Positions 38,291 through 47,091 of a DNA stretch of 64,000 nucleotides are shown piece by piece. The stretch is from Aurantimicrobium minutum. Lineage in GTDB: Bacteria; Actinomycetota; Actinomycetes; Actinomycetales; Microbacteriaceae. Under the pieces are notes generated by a model. It searched no databases. It was not told the origin of the DNA and saw only the letters and a list, made by a program, of their open reading frames with translations. How positions within the stretch are numbered: the stretch's first letter is position 1; the number at the start of each line of letters is the position of its first letter. The stretch lies in the NCBI RefSeq assembly GCF_029892845.1, contig NZ_JARXVT010000001.1:428369-492368 (forward strand). The letters run 5' to 3'. The translations under genes were made by a program, and so were the position numbers.

Positions 38291-38958
38291 AAACCGCTTT
38301 AGAACAACTCCGTGAAGTAATCGATGAACTCACCACCATCACAAGTGTGGATATTCGCCAAGAATCAGAGCATGAGATAGTCATCACGAAGGTGGCTGTC
38401 CAGCCCCTCATCGGTCAGCTACGTACCGCTATAGCTTCAAGTGTTGCTGGGGGAGGGCAAGGGTCAAATCTGGCCTCAGAACGCAACGTACTCAATGCGG
38501 AAGCACTCGACTTGTATGACCGTATCGAGGAAGGGGCAGTGAAACTTCTCACCATTTACAGTCCAGGTGCCGTTCCCTACCTGCTTCCCGAGCAGAACAT
38601 TCGGCAGGCTTCCGTCGGGATCTATAAGCAACTACTTGACGGAACTCTTGATGAGGCGCGTATTCCGGGAATTATTCGCAGCGTAGAGGGGTGGTCGAGA
38701 GCTATCAACCGCATCCTGAACCCACCGGTCACGCTCGAACTGATGGGGTCATGTCCTGAATGTGGGGAAACTCACGCAAAGGTCAACGAGTCAGAATCAG
38801 GCCGTGCATTGATTATCGAATGGCACAACCCAGACCACGGATTCAGTAACGCCCTACAGAACTGCCTCGCTAGGTGCAGGTCATGCCGAAACGTGTGGCT
38901 AGGCGACCTACAACTGAGAGAACTCGCATACGTCCTAGAAGCAAAGGAACCCGTATGA
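38287..38958 (+). CDS. Zinc-ribbon phage protein
   Basis: About 223 residues from TTG 38287, chosen because GGAAGGA lies at 38275-38281 and the TTG overlaps the preceding TGA; an in-frame ATG at 38191 is inside the previous gene. Helical N-terminal part, then CPECGETHAKV and CLARCRSCRNVW near the C-terminus form a zinc ribbon. Function unknown. Confidence 0.65.
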   Translation: MKTALEQLREVIDELTTITSVDIRQESEHEIVITKVAVQPLIGQLRTAIASSVAGGGQGSNLASERNVLNAEALDLYDRIEEGAVKLLTIYSPGAVPYLLPEQNIRQASVGIYKQLLDGTLDEARIPGIIRSVEGWSRAINRILNPPVTLELMGSCPECGETHAKVNESESGRALIIEWHNPDHGFSNALQNCLARCRSCRNVWLGDLQLRELAYVLEAKEPV

Positions 38959-39077
38959 CCAGGCAGGAACTTGATGCCCATGTCGCATCACTCAAATCAG
39001 TCGGTGGAGTCTACGACTACGTAGCCCTAGCCGTCGAACACTTGAACGCACCACATTTAGAAAGAGAAACCGCATGA
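38955..39077 (+). CDS. 40-residue phage ORF
   Basis: A 40-residue helical ORF starting MTRQELDAHVASLKSVGG. ATGA overlaps at both ends, consistent with a real tiny gene in the chain. Confidence 0.5.
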   Translation: MTRQELDAHVASLKSVGGVYDYVALAVEHLNAPHLERETA

Positions 39078-39250
39078 GTGCCGAAACAGTCCGCAACCAC
39101 TACAGGCGACAAGGCGCAGAAGCCGAGCAGGAACGCATCGTCAAAGTAATCAACACAGCTAAAGGATCTGACTGTGGCTGTGAATACTGCAAGGAACATG
39201 TTTCCTATCTAGACCAACTAATCGACCTCATCAAAGGAGAAGTGAAATGA
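39074..39250 (+). CDS. 58-residue Cys-containing phage ORF
   Basis: A 58-residue ORF (MSAETVRNHYRRQGAEAEQE at the start) with GSDCGCEYCKEH in the middle. ATGA overlaps both sides. Function unknown. Confidence 0.55.
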   Translation: MSAETVRNHYRRQGAEAEQERIVKVINTAKGSDCGCEYCKEHVSYLDQLIDLIKGEVK

Positions 39251-39474
39251 GTGAGTTGTCCGGAAATCCCGAACAAGTTCCTTACACACCTACAACAGAA
39301 GAAGTACGGAAGGTAGAAGAAATCCATTTAGGGCGCGATAAGCCTCTAACAAAGTGGAAGTGGAAGGTTACTTTCACAGACGGCACTTATCTTCACGGTA
39401 AGGCTTGGTCTTTCCAGAAGGCACGTTTGCGGATGCTCGCAGTGCTGAAATCGTTTGGAGGAAAAAATGAGTAA
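39247..39474 (+). CDS. YTPTTEE-family small protein 1
   Basis: A 75-residue protein with the motif VPYTPTTEEVRKVEE near its N-terminus, followed by a beta-rich part (KWKVTFTDGTYLHGKAW). It is the first of several small neighbours sharing the YTPTTEE segment, but its C-terminal half differs from theirs. Confidence 0.6.
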   Translation: MSELSGNPEQVPYTPTTEEVRKVEEIHLGRDKPLTKWKWKVTFTDGTYLHGKAWSFQKARLRMLAVLKSFGGKNE

Positions 39475-39733
39475 CAACACGCTAACAACTGAGAGAGTAC
39501 GTTCCTCATTTATTTGGGCAGAGGAAGAAAGCCCTGCTCATATATTGCCAAGTGTTCTTCGTGAAGAGTTTGACCGTTGGCTTGCTGGAGTAAAAGCGCA
39601 AGAACGACAGATTGAGCGTCAGCGCATTATGAAGTTAGTTCAGGAGCAGCTAAAGGCTGACCCCTACAACTCTGTGCTGAGGGCACTAGAGGCAGGTATT
39701 TCTCAAATGCCAGTAAAGGGAGAAACAGAATGA
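39467..39733 (+). CDS. YTPTTEE-family small protein 2
   Basis: An 88-residue protein from ATG 39467, after TGGAGG (39457-39462). It has the diverged N-terminal TLTTERVRSSF and the shared EEFDRWLAGVKAQERQ helix, ending with DPYNSVLRALEAG. Confidence 0.6.
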   Translation: MSNNTLTTERVRSSFIWAEEESPAHILPSVLREEFDRWLAGVKAQERQIERQRIMKLVQEQLKADPYNSVLRALEAGISQMPVKGETE

Positions 39734-39999
39734 GTGATTACACACCTACAACAGAAGAAGTAGTACTACTACCACCACTCAACGAGGAAGTGATTAAAGA
39801 ACTTGCACTTCTTGGTCTTGACCAGATGGTTGTTGACGTAGATGACGAGAAGGCTGAGCAGTTCCTAGCTCACGTTGACCGTTGGTTTACTGAAGTAAAA
39901 GCTCAGGTCTGGGAAGAGGCTTACATGACTGGCGTTAGTGATGTCATTGCAGACAAAGGGGCAACTATGAACCCTTACCGACAGGGAGAAACAGAATGA
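39730..39999 (+). CDS. YTPTTEE-family small protein 3
   Basis: An 89-residue protein starting MSDYTPTTEEVVLLPP, then HVDRWFTEVKAQVWEEAYMTG and a tail NPYRQGETE. The same order of motifs is found in the family members at 39467 and 40182. ATGA overlaps both sides. Confidence 0.6.
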   Translation: MSDYTPTTEEVVLLPPLNEEVIKELALLGLDQMVVDVDDEKAEQFLAHVDRWFTEVKAQVWEEAYMTGVSDVIADKGATMNPYRQGETE

Positions 40000-40178
40000 G
40001 TACACAAAATGTTCCATGTGCTGAGGGAGTGACACGTAGAGAAGCATTTCAGCCATGCGATAAGCCAGCAGTTGCATATCGCCGTGACCCTGAATCAAAA
40101 GACCCGTACCCAGTGTGTGCTTACCACTGCCGTGGCGACATGGTTCCGTTGGTTGTTCCATTCTGGGAAGGAAGCTAG
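39996..40178 (+). CDS. Small Cys/His phage protein
   Basis: A 60-residue protein with four Cys/His ligand candidates (VPCAEGV, FQPCDKPA, PVCAYHCRGD), probably a zinc-binding fold. It sits between two YTPTTEE-family members. Confidence 0.55.
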   Translation: MSTQNVPCAEGVTRREAFQPCDKPAVAYRRDPESKDPYPVCAYHCRGDMVPLVVPFWEGS

Positions 40179-40181
40179 ATA

Positions 40182-40427
40182 GTGGATTACACCCCTACAA
40201 CAGAAGAAATACGTCATGGCTGGAAATGGCGTGATGATGACGAGTTTGACCGTTGGCTTGCTGAAGTAAAAGCCGAAGCGGTAGCTCAGTTCATTGACGC
40301 TACAGGGATTTCTTTAGATGCCGCTAAATCTCTCATGGCAAAAGCATGGGAAGAAGGCTATAACGCCAAGTGGGTTGAAACGTATTTTGAGGACAACCCA
40401 TACAAGCAAGGAGCAGAACATGTTTGA
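40182..40427 (+). CDS. YTPTTEE-family small protein 4
   Basis: An 81-residue protein from GTG 40182 starting MDYTPTTEEIRHGWKW, with DEFDRWLAEVKAEAVAQF, AWEEGYNAKW and NPYKQGAEHV. Last gene of the early operon before a terminator. Confidence 0.6.
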   Translation: MDYTPTTEEIRHGWKWRDDDEFDRWLAEVKAEAVAQFIDATGISLDAAKSLMAKAWEEGYNAKWVETYFEDNPYKQGAEHV

Positions 40428-40512
40428 TCTAGACAAGTAGACGACACGCCAAACCTCTAACCAAACCCTCAACAAAAGATGTAAACTAGAGCCACGGCGT
40501 ATAACTATGCCA

Positions 40513-40545
40513 AAAACCCTCACCAAGCGTGGGGGTTTCTGCATT
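40513..40545 (+). terminator. Intrinsic terminator of early operon
   Basis: Stem AAACCCTCAC / GTGGGGGTTT with a short CAAGC loop, followed by TCTGCATTT. It lies 90 bp after the last early gene, in the noncoding gap 40428-40806. Confidence 0.75.
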
Positions 40546-40714
40546 TAACCCCCAGATCATAAGCATCATGGAGGACGCAAAGACTGCACTACCCAAGGAA
40601 GTGTGGCCGTCTAGGGCTTGGCTGTTGTCCCCGTGTATACGAAACAACTACTAATTGAAGGTCTGTCCCCTGTTACACACCGACGCTAAGTCACCGTGTA
40701 CTCATGACAGGCCG

Positions 40715-40789
40715 ACCTATCGCTCAAGTGTTACGGCAGCACAACAGATTCCAAACCTGTTGGACGGGGTTCAATTCCTCGGAGCGGTG
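40715..40789 (+). tRNA. tRNA-Trp-like element (anticodon CCA), poor acceptor stem
   Basis: A D-arm-like GCTCAAGTGTTACGGCAGC, an anticodon arm ACAGATTCCAAACCTGT with CCA at 40751-40753, and a T-arm CGGGGTTCAATTCCTCG follow in the right order and spacing. The 3' strand GAGCGGT pairs only partly with the upstream ACCTATC and no CCA is encoded. It may be a diverged phage tRNA or a decayed one. Confidence 0.45.
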
Positions 40790-40806
40790 CAAACAAGGAG
40801 CCTCAA

Positions 40807-41118
40807 GTGTCTGGACAATGGGAAGGCTCCAAACGGGGCGAATCAGTACCCCATAACTGGAAAGCTATCCGTCAGCTCGTCATGGAACGAGACAACGGAC
40901 AATGCCAAGAACTCATGCTTAACGGCACTCAATGCCCAGATCCCGGCACTGAATGTGACCACATCATCAACGTCGCATCCGGCGGAACACACTCACTCGA
41001 CAATCTCCGCATGCTCTGCAAATGGCACCACGGCAAGAAATCATCAGCCGAAGGACGCGCAGCACGTAAGCACTTGACCGAACAAAAGCCCAAAGAGAAA
41101 CATCCCGGCTTTATCTAA
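40807..41118 (+). CDS. HNH endonuclease, packaging-associated
   Basis: A 103-residue HNH protein: MERDNGQCQELMLNGTQCPD, CDHIINVASGGTHSLDNL and LCKWHHGKKS carry the motif residues and zinc cysteines. Small HNH proteins next to terminase genes are part of the HK97-type packaging machinery, stimulating cos cleavage. GTG start at 40807 after AAGGAG. Confidence 0.82.
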   Translation: MSGQWEGSKRGESVPHNWKAIRQLVMERDNGQCQELMLNGTQCPDPGTECDHIINVASGGTHSLDNLRMLCKWHHGKKSSAEGRAARKHLTEQKPKEKHPGFI

Positions 41119-41186
41119 CTCAATAAGAGACTCCCACGACTGCGTCAACAGCCTGGGAGCATGACCAACCCGAGAAGGGGGTTGAT

Positions 41187-41882
41187 ATGTCTAAGCGTAC
41201 CTGCACCATCTGCCAAACAGAACTGACTGGTAAGCAACAAAACGCCTGCTCAGCTGTATGCGCAAACAAGGTTTACACCAACCGCAGAAGAGAATCGGGC
41301 AAGCTCAAAGGCCCTAAGCCACTCAAGTATCCATTCATCTGCATAATGTGCGACAGGCCAGGCACAGCGACAAAAACAGGCGTCCAACGACACCCATATT
41401 GTGCAAGAGTCTCCACGCTAACCCCTGAACGCAAGCTCAGCTCAAGCACTGAACTAGTACATGTTCCAAAAAGCATCCCTGAATACCCTGCTTCACATGC
41501 CAGAGGTTCTTTTTGGTGGGCATGCAAATGCAAAGGATGTGGAGAGAAGTTCACTTCAAAGCACGGCTACGCATACTGTAGTGACACCTGCACGAATAAG
41601 TACCGTGGCGCAGACAAACGCAAGTATTCCAAGCGTAAGAGACTTTTCATCATCCACAGAGACAACTACAAGTGCCAACTTTGCTACACAGAGGTAAACA
41701 CAAACCTTCCATCCTGGAATGAGTTAGCACCTGAGATTGACCACATCATCCCAGTACATCTAGGTGGCGACAATACCCGCAACAACCTTCGGCTTACTCA
41801 CAGAGTCTGTAATCGATCACGCAACGTCACCGATGACTACGACGAAGAATCTCAGTGGCAGTCATACAGATACGCTGCTTGA
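41187..41882 (+). CDS. HNH endonuclease with N-terminal zinc ribbons
   Basis: A 231-residue protein. Three N-terminal Cys clusters (CTICQTEL...CSAVC, CIMCDRPG, CKGCGEKF...CSDTC) precede an HNH domain with YKCQLCYTEV, EIDHIIPVHLGGDNTRNNLRLTH and CNRSRN. A start at ATG 41187 follows AGAAGGGGG. Likely a free-standing homing-type or packaging nuclease. Confidence 0.8.
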   Translation: MSKRTCTICQTELTGKQQNACSAVCANKVYTNRRRESGKLKGPKPLKYPFICIMCDRPGTATKTGVQRHPYCARVSTLTPERKLSSSTELVHVPKSIPEYPASHARGSFWWACKCKGCGEKFTSKHGYAYCSDTCTNKYRGADKRKYSKRKRLFIIHRDNYKCQLCYTEVNTNLPSWNELAPEIDHIIPVHLGGDNTRNNLRLTHRVCNRSRNVTDDYDEESQWQSYRYAA

Positions 41883-41886
41883 TACC

Positions 41887-41939
41887 TGGGGGTGGGCAAG
41901 CTCCCCCGTGGGTGTCCTAAAGCACGGGGAGATGCTGTT
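41887..41939 (+). terminator. Two competing hairpins after HNH gene
   Basis: GGGGGTGGGC can pair with GCTCCCCC (41888-41907), or CCCCGTG (41904-41910) with CACGGGG (41933-41939). The two stems share bases and are mutually exclusive. The rest of 41940-42143 shows no gene and becomes AT-rich before the primase start, where a promoter is plausible. Confidence 0.45.
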
Positions 41940-42143
41940 GTTCGCGGTGTGTACTATTTCGAAACCTTTGTCACGCGTGAGGCTGTGTGGGGCTGGGTGG
42001 CTTTGTGACTGGCTTTTGCTGTCTTGGTGGGCTGTTTGGTTGTCTGCTTGGTTGTTGTGGGCTTAGGTTGAGTCGTTGTTCTGACTGGCTTTATTTCCAG
42101 TATTTATATGGGTTTAGCCGTAACACTTTGATATGATTGAGTC

Positions 42144-42671
42144 ATGTCTTTCCGCACTTGTCAGCTTTGTGGCGTTGAGTTTCGTCTTGCCCGTGCTGAT
42201 GCGAAGTTTTGCTCGGCCAAGTGCCGCGTCTATTTCGCTCGGGGTAAACGTCCACTTCCTCATGCTCTTATGAGCCGTGATCGTTGGATTCGGTACTCGT
42301 CGAAGAAAGTGCCGTTGAGGGTTTCTGGCGGTAACGCTTCCAGTACCGATTCAGGCTCTTGGTCTTCTTATGCTGAGGCGTCTAAGTCGAATGTTGGTAT
42401 TGGTCTTGGGTTTGTGCTCAACGGTGACGGCATTGGCTGTTATGACTTGGATCATTGCTTTGTTGATGGTGTGCCTTCTTTGCAGGCTGTGGAGTTTGTC
42501 CGGTCTGTGAATCCGTTCTATGTGGAAGTTTCTCCTTCTGGTGAGGGCTTGCATGCGTGGGTTTATGCCGAGAAGGCTGATGGTTTCCGTCGACGTATCG
42601 ACGGTTTGAATGTTGAGTTTTACACGCACGGCCGTTATTTGACTGTGACGGGTAGACACATTCTCATTTGA
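42144..42671 (+). CDS. Stand-alone primase-polymerase domain protein
   Basis: A 175-residue protein. An N-terminal zinc finger (CQLCGVEF...CSAKCRVYF) is followed by an archaeo-eukaryotic primase-like core: GIGLGFVLNGDGIGCYDLDHC (catalytic DxD), VEVSPSGEGLHAWVY and VEFYTHGRYLTVTGR. Homologous domains in phage primase-polymerases are often fused to helicases; here there is none. It sits just before the terminase genes rather than in the replication operon. Confidence 0.75.
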   Translation: MSFRTCQLCGVEFRLARADAKFCSAKCRVYFARGKRPLPHALMSRDRWIRYSSKKVPLRVSGGNASSTDSGSWSSYAEASKSNVGIGLGFVLNGDGIGCYDLDHCFVDGVPSLQAVEFVRSVNPFYVEVSPSGEGLHAWVYAEKADGFRRRIDGLNVEFYTHGRYLTVTGRHILI

Positions 42672-42716
42672 TGCACCCGAAATGGGTGTGTATTCACCCG
42701 AAACGGGAGGCAAATC

Positions 42717-43187
42717 ATGGCGTTACCTGGTCGCGCTCCGAGTGAAAAGTCTGTGAATCGTAATCCTTCACGGGTTGAAACACGGGAATTTCTTGATGTT
42801 CCGTTTGAAGGCCCGTGGCCTTTGGAGCTTCCGGTTTATCGGACGATTGTGACTAAGGACGGTCAGGTCACTGTTCCTCTTCAGGATGCGACTTTTCGCT
42901 GGTTTGAGGAAGTGAAGCGTTTGCCTCATGCTGTTGCGTGGGATGAAGCTATGTGGGGTTTCGTTGTTGATACTGCGGTCAACGTGGTGGATAGTGCGAA
43001 CTGTGGCATTGCGTCGGCTATGACTGAGCAACGTCAGCGTGAAGCTGGCGAGATTCTTAAGACTGCCGAGTCTCGTTTCAAGTCGCGCATGGTTTACGTC
43101 CCTGTTGAGCAGTCTTCACCGGTTGATGTGCCTGCTGGCGTGACTGATATTGGTACGCGTAGACGCCGACTGTTGGACAATGCGTGA
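42717..43187 (+). CDS. Terminase small subunit-like protein
   Basis: A 156-residue protein immediately upstream of, and overlapping by 8 bp, the terminase large subunit. Helical middle (WFEEVKRLPHAVAWDEAMWG, ANCGIASAMTEQRQREAGEI). Assignment is mainly positional. Two copies of ACCCGAAA-GGG sequences lie in the 45-bp leader. Confidence 0.7.
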   Translation: MALPGRAPSEKSVNRNPSRVETREFLDVPFEGPWPLELPVYRTIVTKDGQVTVPLQDATFRWFEEVKRLPHAVAWDEAMWGFVVDTAVNVVDSANCGIASAMTEQRQREAGEILKTAESRFKSRMVYVPVEQSSPVDVPAGVTDIGTRRRRLLDNA

Positions 43188-44868
43188 GCTGATTCGCTCA
43201 ACTGAGCATGATCGTGCCCGTTCGCTCGGATTTTTTCTGTGTTCGTGGATGGAACATCACTGTGTCCATGGTCCGGGTGACGTTGCCGGTCAGCCTGTTG
43301 AGCTTGATGACGAATTTTCTGGCTTCATTGTTGACTGTTATGCGGTCAGCGAGGATGGGCGTAGGTTTTACGATTCGGCTTTCATGTCACGGCCTAAGGG
43401 TCGTGCGAAGTCGGAACTTGCCGGCTTTGTTGTTCTTGCTGAGGTTTTAGCTCCGGTCAGGTTTGACCATTGGGCTGAACTGGGCGAAATCTATTCGTGT
43501 GCTGCGCATGGTTGCCTGATTGCGAATTGTGATTTTACGTATCAGTTCGAAGAGGGTGAGCCTGTAGGTCGCCCTGTTGTTGAGCCTGTAGTTCGCTGTC
43601 TGGCGACCGAAGAAGGTCAGGCTGGCAACACGTACGACAACGTACATTTCAACCTCACTATGGGGCCGTTAGCTGCTGGTATGCCTCGTGATGGTGCCGG
43701 GCTGACTCGAACGTTCCTTCCTGCTGGTGGCGAGATTGTTCCGTCTACTGCTTCGAACTCTTCGAAAGATGGTGGAAAAGAGACTTTCGTCGTCTTCGAT
43801 GAGACACATCTTTACATTCGTCCTGAACTCAAGCGCATGTATGCCACTGTTCGACGTAACCTTGCCAAGCGTAAACAGTCGGAACCTTGGTCGCTTGAGA
43901 CTTCCACGATGTATATGCCGGGGGAGAAGAGCGTTGCTGAGGAAACTCACGACCTTGCGAAGGCTATTGCTGAGGGTAAGACGAAGCGTCAAAGGCTTCT
44001 GTTTGACCATCGTGAAGCTGATGCCGATATTGATTTGACGGATGAAGACCAGGTGCGTGCCGGGTTGCGTGACGTGTATGGCCCGTTTGCGGAGGTCATG
44101 GACATTGAACGTATTTTGTCTGAAATTTATGATCCACGTAATGACCCGCAGGATATGCGTCGTTATTACTTCAATCAGCCGACTTCTTCGCGTGATGCGT
44201 GGCTTTCTGCTGTGGAGTGGAACGCTTGCATGAAACCTGTTGAGGTGTCGAAGCGTGATGAAATTACGCTCGGCTTTGACGGTTCTAGGAAGCGTTCTCG
44301 TGGTGTTGCGGATGCTACGGCACTTATTGGGTGTCGGGTATCTGACGGGCATCTCTTCGAGATTCGTGTGTGGGAACAGCCCGACGGTCCTGCTGGGGAT
44401 GATTGGGAAGTCCCCGCTGCTGAGGTTGATTTCGAGGTGCGTAAAGCGTTCGAGGATTACACCGTTGTTGGCATGTTCGCTGACCCGGCTAAGTGGGAAT
44501 CTTATGTCGCAGGTTGGGAAGCTTCTTTCGGTAAGAAGCTGAAGGTCAAGTCCACGATGAACCACCCCATCGAGTGGTGGATGACTGGTAACCGCTCTTA
44601 TCTCGTTGTTCGTGCATTGGAACAGTTCCAAAGCGCAGTTGTTGAAGGTGACCTCACCCACAACGGCGACCGTGCCCTAACCAGGCATGTACTGAACGCC
44701 CGTCGACGTATCAGCCGAAGTGGTCTTTCTATTGCGAAAGAACACCCCGATTCAAGAAACAAGATTGACGCCGCAGTTGCGGCGACTCTCGCATATCAAG
44801 CAAGGCTTCAAGCCCTTTCGAAGGGAGAAGCAACGCGAAGCACTTTCGTGCCCCGTCGTATTCGTTAA
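43180..44868 (+). CDS. Terminase large subunit
   Basis: A 562-residue DNA packaging motor from ATG 43180. ATPase Walker A-like SRPKGRAKSELAG (about residue 72), Walker B FVVFDETHLY (about 205), and nuclease motifs LGFDGSRKRSRGVADATAL, GMFADPAKW and EHPDSRNKIDAAVAAT near the C-terminus. It cleaves concatemers and pumps DNA through the portal. Confidence 0.93.
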   Translation: MRELIRSTEHDRARSLGFFLCSWMEHHCVHGPGDVAGQPVELDDEFSGFIVDCYAVSEDGRRFYDSAFMSRPKGRAKSELAGFVVLAEVLAPVRFDHWAELGEIYSCAAHGCLIANCDFTYQFEEGEPVGRPVVEPVVRCLATEEGQAGNTYDNVHFNLTMGPLAAGMPRDGAGLTRTFLPAGGEIVPSTASNSSKDGGKETFVVFDETHLYIRPELKRMYATVRRNLAKRKQSEPWSLETSTMYMPGEKSVAEETHDLAKAIAEGKTKRQRLLFDHREADADIDLTDEDQVRAGLRDVYGPFAEVMDIERILSEIYDPRNDPQDMRRYYFNQPTSSRDAWLSAVEWNACMKPVEVSKRDEITLGFDGSRKRSRGVADATALIGCRVSDGHLFEIRVWEQPDGPAGDDWEVPAAEVDFEVRKAFEDYTVVGMFADPAKWESYVAGWEASFGKKLKVKSTMNHPIEWWMTGNRSYLVVRALEQFQSAVVEGDLTHNGDRALTRHVLNARRRISRSGLSIAKEHPDSRNKIDAAVAATLAYQARLQALSKGEATRSTFVPRRIR

Positions 44869-44877
44869 GGAGAACTC

Positions 44878-46215
44878 ATGGCGACCGAACTAAACATGCG
44901 TCAGCAGCGTCTAGTCCGCGATATCGCTCGAGGTCAGGCTCGTTACAACTTGCTTGAACGATATGTCGATGGTGATGCGCCACTGCCTGAGGGGGCAGAA
45001 GGTGCCTCTAAGGCGTATAAGCGTTTTCAGAAGAAAGCGCGGATGAACATTGCTTCGCTTGCTGTCGCTGCAACTCGTGAACGCATGATCATTGGCGGTT
45101 TCCGCACCGGTGCCGATGGTGATGAGAACGGCGATATTGAAGCACGTCGACTGTGGAAAGCAAATGATTTGGATGTTCGCTCTGCCGACATCCACAACAA
45201 GATGCTGACGTTCGGTGAGTGTTACGCCATTGTTGGCCCTCCACTGATTCCTGGCGGTAAGCCTGTAGTTACGGTTGAGGACCCTCGCCAAATGGAGGCA
45301 AAGCATCACCAGTCAGATCCACGTCTGATTACTGAGGCTGCAAAGGTTTTCCGTGATGACGACTCCGGTATGGACTTTGCATACTTCTACTACCCAACTC
45401 GGGTGGAGGTTTATGTCAAACCTTCTGAGCGTTCACTGTTTGAAATTGACGGCTGGATTTGGCGCGAAGACCTTTCTGGCGATAACCCTCTGGGTGAAGT
45501 TCCTGTGGTCAAGTTTGAGAACCTAGATGAGAAGGGCGAATTTGAACCTTTCCTAGATCTCATCGACCGCATCAATCACATGATTTTGCAACGCCTAGTC
45601 ATTGTGACTACTCAGGCGTTCAAGCAACGTGCCATTAAAGGCGACCTTCCTCAGTATGACGAAGACGGAAATGAAGTCGATTATGACGGCATTTTCCAGC
45701 CCGGACCCGGTGCATTGTGGATGCTCCCTGAGGGTGCAGACATTTGGGAATCTGGCCAGACAGACATTCAAGGAATCATTGCCGGAGTTCGTGCAGATAT
45801 TCAGGACTTCGCTGCGCTGACCCGCACACCCATGCACTATCTCTCACCAGACGGCGCGAACCAATCTGCTGAAGGTGCAGCTCTCGCACGTGAAGGCCTT
45901 GTGTTCAAAGCTGAAGACCGTATGGCTCGAGTTACTGCTTCTTGGTCGAAGGTCATGTCTTTGATGTTCCGCATTATTGGCGATGAAGCTCGGGCAAGTC
46001 TTCTGGATCTTGAACCTATTTGGAAGCCAGCGGAGCGTTATTCCATTTCGGAGCGGGGCAGTGCCAACGCAATGTTCCAGGACATTCCGTTCCGTTCTCG
46101 CATGGCGCTTGTTGGGCAGTTCTCACCGGCGGAGATTGCAGAGATGGAAGCTGAACGCGCAGGCGAAGCTATTCTCACGCAGGCGATGCTAGGTGGTCAG
46201 GTTGCCCAGCCGTAG
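44878..46215 (+). CDS. Portal protein
   Basis: A 445-residue SPP1-type portal (family start LNMRQQRLVRDIARGQARYN, central EVPVVKFENLDEKG, LTRTPMHYLSPDGANQSAEG and ADRMARV-type helix). Forms the dodecameric gate through which DNA enters and tail joins. AAGGAG precedes the ATG by five bases. It overlaps the next gene by 23 bp. Confidence 0.92.
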   Translation: MATELNMRQQRLVRDIARGQARYNLLERYVDGDAPLPEGAEGASKAYKRFQKKARMNIASLAVAATRERMIIGGFRTGADGDENGDIEARRLWKANDLDVRSADIHNKMLTFGECYAIVGPPLIPGGKPVVTVEDPRQMEAKHHQSDPRLITEAAKVFRDDDSGMDFAYFYYPTRVEVYVKPSERSLFEIDGWIWREDLSGDNPLGEVPVVKFENLDEKGEFEPFLDLIDRINHMILQRLVIVTTQAFKQRAIKGDLPQYDEDGNEVDYDGIFQPGPGALWMLPEGADIWESGQTDIQGIIAGVRADIQDFAALTRTPMHYLSPDGANQSAEGAALAREGLVFKAEDRMARVTASWSKVMSLMFRIIGDEARASLLDLEPIWKPAERYSISERGSANAMFQDIPFRSRMALVGQFSPAEIAEMEAERAGEAILTQAMLGGQVAQP

Positions 46216-47026
46216 CGAACTCTCAGACGCTTACCAGACGCTCTCTGGACGGCTCATTGACGTGGCAGGTACGCAGGCTAAGGAACGCTTTCTAAACCTT
46301 GGTTCTTGGCGTGATGATGACGTGCCGATGTATATCGACGCAACGATTCGCGACATGACTGCGGTGAAAAGTCAGGCTGCGAAACTCGCAACTGGTTTCT
46401 ATCGGGAGATAGCGAAGCTTGACGGTGAGAAGTTCATAGCTCCTGCCATTACGGCTGAGCAGTTGACTACTTCGGCTTTACGTAATGGTGCCGACGTTGT
46501 GCAGGTTTATAGTCGTCCGTTCGTCACGTTGCGGACTGCTTTGTCGCAGGACAAAACAATGACTCAAGCCCTTGAGCAGGCAGCTCTGAGGGTTGAAGAC
46601 ATTATGCGTACTGAGGTTCAGCTGGCTAGGCGTTCAGCTGGGTTGCTTTCCCGTGGCCGTAATTCGAACATTGTCGGCTATGTGCGGGTGCTTTCAGGTG
46701 CTGAGAACTGCGCTCTGTGTTATGTCGCTTCTACTCAGCGTTATCACTCGGGCGAGTTACAGCCGATACATAACAACTGTGATTGTGGCGAGATGCCTAT
46801 CTATGGCTCAACAGATGTTGGTCAAGTCATTGACGAAGAACGCCTAGACGCAGTTCACGCGTCAATTGCTGACCGTTTCGGGGTCACTGACCGCGCTGCG
46901 AGAGCCATTGACTATTCAAAAATTTCCATCCATGAACACGGCGAACTAGGACCGGTTCTCACGGTGGAAGGCCAAAAATTCACTGGCCCTAACGATTTGC
47001 CCCCAACCCGCACATGGGGTGCATAA
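46193..47026 (+). CDS. Minor head protein (VG15/MuF-like)
   Basis: A 277-residue protein with a helical first half and a C-terminal CALCYVASTQRYHSGELQPIHNNCDC segment, the Cys/His pattern of MuF-like minor capsid proteins. It lies between portal and scaffold as expected. GTG start at 46193. Confidence 0.8.
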   Translation: MVRLPSRSELSDAYQTLSGRLIDVAGTQAKERFLNLGSWRDDDVPMYIDATIRDMTAVKSQAAKLATGFYREIAKLDGEKFIAPAITAEQLTTSALRNGADVVQVYSRPFVTLRTALSQDKTMTQALEQAALRVEDIMRTEVQLARRSAGLLSRGRNSNIVGYVRVLSGAENCALCYVASTQRYHSGELQPIHNNCDCGEMPIYGSTDVGQVIDEERLDAVHASIADRFGVTDRAARAIDYSKISIHEHGELGPVLTVEGQKFTGPNDLPPTRTWGA

Positions 47027-47091
47027 GTTTCGACAATCCCTGTCGAATAGCTCGCAATGAGCGCACATTATCCGAAACGGAGACATGACCC

